From Thermoplasmata archaeon (GTDB lineage Archaea; Thermoplasmatota; E2; UBA202; JdFR-43): 14,649 nucleotides of DNA. Shown here piece after piece: positions 6,385-12,565 of the stretch. The notes under the pieces are model-generated. The model was not told where the DNA came from. It worked only from the letters and a program-made list of their open reading frames with translations, and searched no databases. Each line of letters begins with the position of its first letter. Position 1 is the first letter of the stretch. The stretch spans positions 1-14,649 of the forward strand of contig JAGGSX010000152.1 in NCBI GenBank assembly GCA_021158865.1, read 5' to 3'. Both the position numbers and the translations under genes were made by a program.

Positions 6385-7892
6385 TTTTTTCTCTTTATCT
6401 TATTAATTTCCATATCCATCCTTCCTTCGATTGTTTCAAATTCTCTCTCCATTCTATTTATAATTTCTTTTTCCATTTCCTTCATCTTTATTCTTTCCCC
6501 TCTCATTATTATTTGATTATTCCTCATTGTCATCATAAATTGTTTCATGAGTAATTCATCTGGTTCAATTATTCTTGCCGTTCTTTCATCTAACTTATAT
6601 TTAGGAACATCTACCATGGGAATTTTCTTTGGCATTGCTAACAATTTTAACTCTGGAATTGTTGGCTCTTCAATTTTTTTTCCATGGGCAAGAGCAACTT
6701 TATTTGCATCCTTCCATTTTTTTCTTAAATTGCTCTTCATTTCTTCATATTTCTCTCTAATCCTTTTATTTCCTTCTTCTCTCTCTTTATATGTTTTATC
6801 CAATTCTTTCTGCCATATTCTTTTAGCTTTTTTTTCTATTCTTTCCTGTTTTCGTTTAATAGCCATTTTCAATTTTTTGATTTTTTTCTCCCTATTATAT
6901 TCATCCATGCAATAATTATATCCAGAAAGCCATTCTTCTTTCATCAATTTTTTGATTTTCCTATCCTTTCCTTCTTCTTCCTTCCATGGTTTTGGAATAA
7001 AATTGCATGGATTTTTTTGATGCAAATATATTATACCAATTAAAGATAAAATAATTATGGGAGGCAATCCAGTCATCAGAGCAACAGCCTCCCCTGGTGT
7101 CAAATCCACTCCTTCTACAGCCACTATCATTGAAACAGGTTTTACTGAAGAATCCTGAGCAACTGCAACTCTAACTCTTATTAAATAAGTAGAATGCTGT
7201 AAATATATGCTTTCATGAACTGTAGCAAAATATATGTATGTTGTTGCTTCTCCTCCGGGGGGTATAATCAAAAGAGAATCTGAGAATGTTATTTTCCATC
7301 CAGGAGGAAGGTAATCTGGCGTCAGGATAAACCTATCTTCATAATTTCCATAATTTCTTATTTTTATAGGCACGCCATATACTTCGTCCTGCCTTGCTTT
7401 TATGAAAGGTTTCTCTATTCTTACATCGAATGAATGATACTGTGTTGTTCTAACTTGGAAGGTATAGTTTCCACTATGCCAGAATCCATATATATCGCGA
7501 AATCTACCGTGCAAATGGATGTAAGCAAAATTTGAAGGTCTTGAACCAGCCTCAACGCTAACATAACCATATTTTTTCTCACTCGGATAAAAATATCCAT
7601 CCGCGGGATATACAAAAGCTTCCCAGTCATCTCCTTCGACATCCACCCAGAATTCAACATAAAGAGCATATAAATTTCTCTGAAAAAATCCGCCATTATA
7701 ATATTTGAATCGAAATTGATATTGATGCAATGGAGCAACTATGGCACTTGAATTCTCTGTTGGTTCAATCCTCAAAAACATGAGAGCAGGAAAATGTTCC
7801 TCAGGAAAATTATCTCCATCTTTAGCTATAGAAAAATCTGCAAAAAATAAAATAAGGACGATAGCTAAGATTGCAACTGCAGGCAGCCGCAT
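6381..7892 (-). CDS. Membrane protein: outer NEW3-like beta domains, one TM helix, inner coiled coil
   Basis: I do not recognise this protein of 503 residues as a named family. A signal peptide spans about 1-23 (MRLPAVAILAIVLILFFADF). Residues 24-265 are a beta-rich, aromatic-rich extracellular region. Its second part (about 158-260) has IRNYGNYEDRFILTP, PPGWKI and IPPGGEATTYIYF, the pattern of NEW3/COG1470-type domains. One membrane helix follows at about 268-291. Residues 300-400 and 445-503 are highly charged and predicted helical or coiled-coil, with many Lys, Glu and Arg. A proline-containing stretch (410-431) lies between them. By the topology rule the coiled coil is cytoplasmic. The start at 7892 is chosen because it begins the signal peptide one base after the upstream stop; an in-frame ATG at 7925 would overlap the upstream gene. 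The stop overlaps the next start. A role linking the surface layer to the cell interior is an inference. Confidence 0.78.
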   Translation of the reverse strand: MRLPAVAILAIVLILFFADFSIAKDGDNFPEEHFPALMFLRIEPTENSSAIVAPLHQYQFRFKYYNGGFFQRNLYALYVEFWVDVEGDDWEAFVYPADGYFYPSEKKYGYVSVEAGSRPSNFAYIHLHGRFRDIYGFWHSGNYTFQVRTTQYHSFDVRIEKPFIKARQDEVYGVPIKIRNYGNYEDRFILTPDYLPPGWKITFSDSLLIIPPGGEATTYIYFATVHESIYLQHSTYLIRVRVAVAQDSSVKPVSMIVAVEGVDLTPGEAVALMTGLPPIIILSLIGIIYLHQKNPCNFIPKPWKEEEGKDRKIKKLMKEEWLSGYNYCMDEYNREKKIKKLKMAIKRKQERIEKKAKRIWQKELDKTYKEREEGNKRIREKYEEMKSNLRKKWKDANKVALAHGKKIEEPTIPELKLLAMPKKIPMVDVPKYKLDERTARIIEPDELLMKQFMMTMRNNQIIMRGERIKMKEMEKEIINRMEREFETIEGRMDMEINKIKRKK

Positions 7893-7893
7893 C

Positions 7894-8835
7894 TTATTTT
7901 TTCCTTTTTGAAAATATAAATGCAATCAGGGAAATGGCAGCTATCAATGTTACTGTGTCCATGCCAGGGACATAAAATCCCTTATTCTTTGCTAAAAAGT
8001 ATGCCGTAACTTCATGTGTATTAACGAGAGTTATTTCCTGTGTTGCTCTTCCCCAGCTTGTGCCCTGCTTTGTATAATATGGCGCCTCGCTGGTTGCTTT
8101 TGCTTTTATTGCAAAATCCTGCCAACTATTCCGATAGGAAATCACAGCACCATGAGGGGTTGTTAATGTGACTGTTACAGTTGCGTAAGGATATGTATCC
8201 TCTCCGGGCTTTTTTGGTTCTATTATCACTGTTGGAGGGGATATAACATATTTCCAATCTGCTGGGGGCTGTTTTGCAGGAGTTAAATCAACAATAACAC
8301 GTGTATTCCCATAATTAATGATGTCAAATGTAAATGGTATTTCTCTATCCGGGGCTGCTCTTTCGATTGGTTGAACTGCTTTAACTCCTATTTCCGTATA
8401 TGGATTGTAGCCAACTATTAATGTCAGCTTTGCCTCATCTATCTGACGCAATGCTCCTCCACTAACAAGCTTACCAGTTATCTGTAATTTTACTTCTCCG
8501 GACTCACCAGCTTTTATATCATTCTGCGAAACTTTCATAAGTATTTTAACAGGTAATGTTTCACTGGGTTTAAGAGTAAAAACTTCTGGAGATGGTGCAA
8601 CAGTCAGCCACGTTGGTTTATCAACAACATTTACTTCAACATAAATCGGCAGATAACCAAAATAGTATGGTTGATATGATACTGTAACTGTAACTTCAAG
8701 TTGCCCATATCTCTCAACATATCCTATCCCCATATCAGGAGTAGCATTTATCTTTCCCCACGAGAAAGCTGATGCATTTTGAATAGCAAGGATAGACACC
8801 ATTGCCACAGCCAATATAATACTTTTCTTAAACAT
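7894..8835 (-). CDS. Surface protein with NEW3-like domain and VPGM C-terminal sorting-type anchor
   Basis: This 313-residue protein has an N-terminal signal peptide (about 1-23, ending ASA) and a C-terminal anchor. The anchor is VPGM (289-292), a hydrophobic stretch (293-308) and SKRKK at the end. That three-part tail resembles PGF-CTERM-type signals processed by archaeosortases, with Met in place of the usual Phe. The body consists of two or three beta domains. Residues 163-225 contain IINYGNTRVIVDLTP, PADWKYVISPP and IIEPKKPGED, typical of NEW3/COG1470 domains and shared with the next gene's product. No catalytic motif is seen, so it is probably a structural or binding protein of the cell surface. 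It begins the run of five tightly packed envelope genes and has a TATA-like box upstream. The start ATG is followed directly by the signal peptide, which supports it. Confidence 0.8.
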   Translation of the reverse strand: MFKKSIILAVAMVSILAIQNASAFSWGKINATPDMGIGYVERYGQLEVTVTVSYQPYYFGYLPIYVEVNVVDKPTWLTVAPSPEVFTLKPSETLPVKILMKVSQNDIKAGESGEVKLQITGKLVSGGALRQIDEAKLTLIVGYNPYTEIGVKAVQPIERAAPDREIPFTFDIINYGNTRVIVDLTPAKQPPADWKYVISPPTVIIEPKKPGEDTYPYATVTVTLTTPHGAVISYRNSWQDFAIKAKATSEAPYYTKQGTSWGRATQEITLVNTHEVTAYFLAKNKGFYVPGMDTVTLIAAISLIAFIFSKRKK

Positions 8836-8862
8836 TTTAATCCCTTTGTATTTTGTTATTGT

Positions 8863-8874
8863 CTTATTTATATT
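8863..8874 (-). promoter_or_regulatory. TATA-like box before the envelope gene cluster
   Basis: The minus strand reads AATATAAATAAG between 8874 and 8863, centred about 33 bases before the ATG at 8835. Transcription starting about 25 bases downstream would leave a leader of roughly 8-10 bases with GGGAT before the ATG. The box overlaps the end of the PRC-barrel gene, so read-through from that gene is also possible. Confidence 0.45.
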
Positions 8875-9142
8875 TATTTTTTTCCTCTTCTTCGCTTTCT
8901 TCTCTTGGCATCTCTACCTTCTCTGGGAAGTAGCTCAGTATGATGATGTCTCCAACAGCAGATACCCATCTATATGGAACGCCAATATCCATTCCGTTTT
9001 CAACCATTTCTTTGTTTGTGCTTGTTATTATCAATTTGTCTATTTTTTTTTCATCTATGTCAAGCAACACATTCTTTACTTCTCCCACATATTTCCCTTT
9101 ATTCGTATAAACTGGCAGGTTTATGAAAGACGTAACTTCCAT
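8864..9142 (-). CDS. PRC-barrel domain protein
   Basis: This small soluble protein of 92 residues is a single PRC-barrel fold. PRC-barrels are beta-barrel adaptor domains found in ribosome maturation factor RimM, photosynthetic reaction centre H subunit and many stand-alone archaeal proteins of unknown role. Visible signs are LPVYTNKGKYVGEVKNVLLD (9-28), KIDKLIITS (33-41), GVPYRWVSAVGDIIILS (54-70) and an acidic, disordered tail (EESEEEE, 81-87). The ATG at 9142 is chosen because the domain begins directly after it and GTGAG lies just upstream. A longer frame to 9235 would run into the radical SAM gene and adds nothing recognisable. It sits 37 bases after that gene in the same direction, suggesting co-transcription, although a TATA-like box (9168-9180) could give it its own promoter. 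Confidence 0.88.
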   Translation of the reverse strand: MEVTSFINLPVYTNKGKYVGEVKNVLLDIDEKKIDKLIITSTNKEMVENGMDIGVPYRWVSAVGDIIILSYFPEKVEMPREESEEEEKNKYK

Positions 9143-9167
9143 ATTCTCACAACCATTAATAAAAAAA

Positions 9168-9180
9168 CATTTTAAATAAT
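9168..9180 (-). promoter_or_regulatory. TATA-like box before the PRC-barrel gene
   Basis: The minus strand reads ATTATTTAAAATG from 9180 to 9168, centred about 32 bases before the ATG at 9142. This leaves room for a short leader containing GTGAG. The match to an archaeal TATA box is fair, and the gene may also be read from the radical SAM promoter. Confidence 0.4.
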
Positions 9181-10199
9181 TATGGTATAATCTCAGTTGT
9201 ATTGTTGTATGGAGGATATTTAAGCATTGGAACAAATTTTTTTGCTATGCCTTCATATCTTTTTACTTCATTTATCAAAAATTTTGTAACATTGCATATC
9301 TCGTTAAAACCTTCTTTCCCCCACAACATTTCTTTATAAGCAAAAAGACATCTACCACCGCATATATCATAATATTCACAACTTTTGCAAGGCTCTCCAA
9401 TTTCAATTTTTTTATACCCATTGAAATCCCCCAAAATATTCCATTTAAATTCGTAAGCTATTGGACATGCAAGCACTCTGCCCTCAGGTGTTATGGCAAA
9501 AGCATCCCGCCCTGCGCCGCACGGTAATCCATGGCTACCATGCAAAATTCTACTCATTATTCCAAGGAAAGGAACTATTCCCATAGGCTTTTTTTTCAAG
9601 CTCTCCCCCCATTCTACAATGAGTTTTTTCAATCCCGGCTTATAGCTTTCTTCAGCCCATTTTTTGAATTCATTCAGTCCCCATAAATTGCTCCATACGA
9701 CATCAAGTTGCCAGTGAACATAAGGAAAAAAATTCAGGAGATGTTTAACATCTTTATATATATCTGTTTTGTATGAGGCTGTCATTCTTGCTATTATCTC
9801 TCCTTCATATCCCTTTTCCTTTATAAAAGATAGGGCTTTCATAACTTTGTCATAACAACCATTGCAACGATAAAAATCATTAACTTCTTTTCTTCCATCT
9901 ATCGAAAGCAAAATTGTATCAAGCTTGTTTATATAATCTCCAAGTTTTTTTATAAAAAATCCATTTGTTTGCAAAACAAATTTTTTTGCTGGTAAAGCAT
10001 CAATCATTTTTTTAATGACACCTGATTTTAAAGTAGGTTCTCCCCCATAAAATGCTACAATTGCTTCCTTGTCTTTAGAAATAAAATCTGAAAGCTCATT
10101 AATGTCATACTGAGGTTCTTCAGCCATTCCATTTATGCTTCCACCACAATATTTGCATTTTAAATTGCATATTGGTGTCACAATAATTGTCCAGAGCAC
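9180..10199 (-). CDS. Radical SAM/SPASM protein, probable peptide-modifying enzyme
   Basis: This enzyme of 339 residues should cleave S-adenosylmethionine at a [4Fe-4S] cluster held by C11, C15 and C18 (CNLKCKYC). YGGEP (51-55) is the SAM-contacting GGEP motif, and LLSIDG (97-102) a typical barrel strand. The C-terminal part is a SPASM-like auxiliary cluster domain with C227, C245, C271, C274, C280, C284 and C302, including CKSCEYYDICGGRC (271-284). The short N-terminus (cysteine motif from residue 11) and overall layout resemble archaeal putative peptide-modifying enzymes of the AF0577/Mhun_1560 type, an assignment made from memory of the family. The substrate is unknown. The start is a GTG at 10199 with no visible ribosome binding sequence, so the gene is probably leaderless. 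It is divergent from the 716-residue protein and upstream of the PRC-barrel gene. Confidence 0.88.
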   Translation of the reverse strand: MLWTIIVTPICNLKCKYCGGSINGMAEEPQYDINELSDFISKDKEAIVAFYGGEPTLKSGVIKKMIDALPAKKFVLQTNGFFIKKLGDYINKLDTILLSIDGRKEVNDFYRCNGCYDKVMKALSFIKEKGYEGEIIARMTASYKTDIYKDVKHLLNFFPYVHWQLDVVWSNLWGLNEFKKWAEESYKPGLKKLIVEWGESLKKKPMGIVPFLGIMSRILHGSHGLPCGAGRDAFAITPEGRVLACPIAYEFKWNILGDFNGYKKIEIGEPCKSCEYYDICGGRCLFAYKEMLWGKEGFNEICNVTKFLINEVKRYEGIAKKFVPMLKYPPYNNTTEIIP

Positions 10200-10214
10200 A
10201 ATGAAAAAGAAAAT

Positions 10215-10226
10215 GAAATTTAATAC
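10215..10226 (-). promoter_or_regulatory. TATA-like box for the radical SAM gene
   Basis: The minus strand reads GTATTAAATTTC from 10226 to 10215, centred about 22 bases before the GTG at 10199. This fits a leaderless start, which would also explain the absence of a ribosome binding sequence. It lies in an 83-base spacer shared with the divergent gene. Confidence 0.4.
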
Positions 10227-10257
10227 TTTTGTTATGAAAAAAGAACAAGGAGGGAAG

Positions 10258-10266
10258 TTTTATAAA
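10258..10266 (+). promoter_or_regulatory. TATA box for the 716-residue protein gene
   Basis: TTTTATAAA at 10258-10266 is preceded by the purine-rich stretch AAGGAGGGAAG, which could serve as a transcription factor B element. The centre is 21 and 24 bases before the two candidate ATG codons (10283 and 10286), so the message is probably leaderless. AGGAGGG itself is too far from the start to act as a ribosome binding sequence. Confidence 0.6.
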
Positions 10267-10282
10267 GATTTAGAATTTAATT

Positions 10283-12433
10283 ATGATGAAAACTAAAAAG
10301 TTATTCGGGAGAATAGGGCTATTGAAACTTGCTTTTTTATCATTGGCAATTGGGGTGGTGGTTATCGCTGGTCTGGTGTTTTTTCATGAAAAACCTTCAG
10401 TTACCAACCAATTTATTGAAGTAAATCATCCATTCACAGGAAGTTCTCCTAAACTTTTAACAGATGTATCCTATGATGTTGATTCCAATCGAAGTTTGTC
10501 TATAAATGATACTAAGTATGTAATTGAAAACGCCCAGAATATAGCCAATGCCAATAATTGGGATGTCGAATTATATTCAAAATTTCATTTCTGGCCAAAT
10601 ATCTTTGATTTGACCGAGATATATTTTCGAGATAAGGATTTGTATACCAGAATTATTGATGAGATTTTAGAGAAAAACCATGATAAAGATATTATAATTG
10701 CTAAAATGAATTCTGAAATTTCAGATGGGAATAGAATTTTTCTTGCGCGTGATTTTATTCCGATTGTAGAATATAATGGCAGGGTATATTATGAAGTTAA
10801 TTATGGATTTATAATTAACTTGGATAAAAGATATGTAGAGGAAATTCTGATTCACAATAAAACATTGATTGTTTTGCATGATCCTCATATTGATGAACTA
10901 ATGAGGTTATTCAATAAAACTAATTTACCAGAAGGCGAGATTTGGGAACTCTGTCTTAGAGGAAATATCAAAAGAACAAAATATAATTCTATTATTGTTG
11001 ATAGAGTAAATAACTCAGGATTCTTTGTTAAGAGAGTCCATCTAAGCTGTGGATGCTACTATTATTTTGAAGAAAATTTGCTAGGAATACCAAAGATTCC
11101 TATCAGAAATCCCCCTATTCCAAAACCTGAGGAGAAGATTCCATTGCCTCCAAAAAACCCAAATCATCCTAAGCCCCCATTTATTCATCCAAAAAAGAAT
11201 GGCGGGGTTACTACTCCATCTCCTCCTATGAGGCCATGGCCTTTCCCAAATCCTGAGCCAAAGGATACTATGCCAATACCATCGAATTCCAATGGAGAAT
11301 CTGACCAACAATGTTCTGAAAATGAGGAATTATTACAGCAGAAAAGTCAATTGCTTGAAAATCTAAGGAGTGAGGTAAATAATAAAAGGGATAAATTCAA
11401 TAATGACATAAAAAATCTTAATAATAACTTCAGCTACAGTTATTATTTGCCAGGCGAATGGATAAACAACACCAAATTTAACAACCCATGCATAGAGGAA
11501 GCTTATAATAGCTATAATGAAAAGGTGAAGGTAATAAAAAAGCAAATCAATAAATTGAGAGAAGAACAGGGAAATATATCCAATGCAATAAGCTCTCTCG
11601 CTAAACAACTTGGTCGCGTAATAGATTCCTATAGGTATAGAAGTTCTATATGGCAGAATATGCTGCATGGTGATTCAAATTCAGAATGGACAAAGGTTAG
11701 TGTGCCATGCGGCGGCGGGATTATTATGCCCGGTCATAGCTCGGCTCTGCCTAGAATTAATATTACCCCTGAGCAGCAGATGGCATTTAGAAAAGATGTT
11801 TTATCTGGTGTAATGAATGGAAAAACATGGGGTGGGGCAGTAAATGAAGCAATATTGAAACACATTTCAGCAAATAATAGTTGGGGTAATCACACTTGGA
11901 TAAAAATATGGGAAATGTATGCCAATTGTTTGAAGAAGCTATATACAAAACAACTTAAGATATTTCTAAAAAATAGCAGCATTTATCCTGACGCATCTGA
12001 TGAAGAAATTAAGCAGATGATTAACATTATGTTTAACGGCAGTTCAGCATTAACAGAAGAGCAGGAGAAACAACTCGCTCAGTTTAATAAACAAAAAGAG
12101 AAATATTTAGAGCAACAGAAGAAAATTGAGAAGGCCATAGAGAAATTGAATAATCAGATAGATAACCTCAGATGGAAATTTAGGGATGACATCAGAGAAA
12201 ACTGTCTTAAAGCAAGCAGAAAAGAAATCAACCAAACATGGCAGACTATATGGATTATAGAATCCTTCTTAGAATATTGTAAGAATCATAATGGAGTGTA
12301 TGAATTTCAGTATATTAATCGGGAGATATTTTGCACTACTCTAAATAAAATGCTTAATAATCCAACATATAATAGCAACCTTGCGCTTAAAGAATTTATT
12401 CAACTTCTCATTAGAAATCATTGCAGAGATTAA
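10283..12433 (+). CDS. Large exported protein of unknown function, Pro-rich linker and coiled coils
   Basis: I do not recognise this 716-residue protein. A basic N-terminus followed by a hydrophobic helix (about 12-34) is an uncleaved membrane anchor or signal peptide. Residues 40-265 form a mixed domain with a paired-cysteine CGCYYYF motif (256-262). A proline-rich hinge (about 269-335, with PPIPKP, LPPKNP and PKPPF) leads to a helical, Gln/Asn-rich second half. Coiled-coil-like stretches lie at about 345-380, 405-445 and 590-640, and a glycine patch CGGGIIMPGHSS at 476-487. There are 11 cysteines and 14 N-glycosylation sequons (N69, 75, 192, 211, 243, 382, 395, 431, 493, 531, 536, 564, 585 and 650), which fits an outside location. 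ATG codons at 10283 and 10286 are both possible; the second better fits a leaderless message. It is a single gene, divergent from the radical SAM gene and 132 bases before valS. Confidence 0.8.
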   Translation: MMKTKKLFGRIGLLKLAFLSLAIGVVVIAGLVFFHEKPSVTNQFIEVNHPFTGSSPKLLTDVSYDVDSNRSLSINDTKYVIENAQNIANANNWDVELYSKFHFWPNIFDLTEIYFRDKDLYTRIIDEILEKNHDKDIIIAKMNSEISDGNRIFLARDFIPIVEYNGRVYYEVNYGFIINLDKRYVEEILIHNKTLIVLHDPHIDELMRLFNKTNLPEGEIWELCLRGNIKRTKYNSIIVDRVNNSGFFVKRVHLSCGCYYYFEENLLGIPKIPIRNPPIPKPEEKIPLPPKNPNHPKPPFIHPKKNGGVTTPSPPMRPWPFPNPEPKDTMPIPSNSNGESDQQCSENEELLQQKSQLLENLRSEVNNKRDKFNNDIKNLNNNFSYSYYLPGEWINNTKFNNPCIEEAYNSYNEKVKVIKKQINKLREEQGNISNAISSLAKQLGRVIDSYRYRSSIWQNMLHGDSNSEWTKVSVPCGGGIIMPGHSSALPRINITPEQQMAFRKDVLSGVMNGKTWGGAVNEAILKHISANNSWGNHTWIKIWEMYANCLKKLYTKQLKIFLKNSSIYPDASDEEIKQMINIMFNGSSALTEEQEKQLAQFNKQKEKYLEQQKKIEKAIEKLNNQIDNLRWKFRDDIRENCLKASRKEINQTWQTIWIIESFLEYCKNHNGVYEFQYINREIFCTTLNKMLNNPTYNSNLALKEFIQLLIRNHCRD

Positions 12434-12534
12434 TGCATAATAACTTGATTTTACTATCATATAAGAAATGTTATTAAGAAATAAATAATCATGGGCTGAA
12501 AGTATTACAAAAGAATTTGCCTGATAGCAACAAA

Positions 12535-12543
12535 TTTTATAAG
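12535..12543 (+). promoter_or_regulatory. TATA box for valS
   Basis: TTTTATAAG at 12535-12543 is centred 27 bases before the valS ATG at 12566, the spacing expected for a leaderless or nearly leaderless archaeal message. A small inverted repeat, AAGTG (12541-12545) and CACTT (12552-12556), overlaps its downstream edge and could be an operator or chance. No ribosome binding sequence precedes the ATG. Confidence 0.55.
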
Positions 12544-12565
12544 TGAAAATGCACTTCATAAAAAA

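Noticed and set aside
3971..7738. Several open frames of 60-120 codons opposite or out of frame within the envelope genes
   Set aside because: They lie inside genes with clear signal peptides and motifs, and their translations are low-complexity shadows of the AT-rich coding strand.
7893..7925. Upstream ATG (7925) for the 503-residue membrane protein
   Set aside because: It would overlap the preceding gene by 32 bases and put 11 polar residues before a well-formed signal peptide that begins at 7892.
9143..9235. N-terminal extension of the PRC-barrel protein to 9235
   Set aside because: It overlaps the radical SAM gene, adds no recognisable sequence, and the ATG at 9142 begins the domain directly with GTGAG just upstream.
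11081..11668. Minus-strand open frames within the 716-residue gene
   Set aside because: The first is the complement of the proline-rich codons (Trp/Arg-rich translation), the second of the Asn/Lys-rich part; neither has a credible start or family.
12434..12565. tRNA or other RNA gene in the gap before valS
   Set aside because: No cloverleaf, no conserved T-loop sequence (GTTCGAATC type) and no strong stem was found; the gap contains the valS TATA box.
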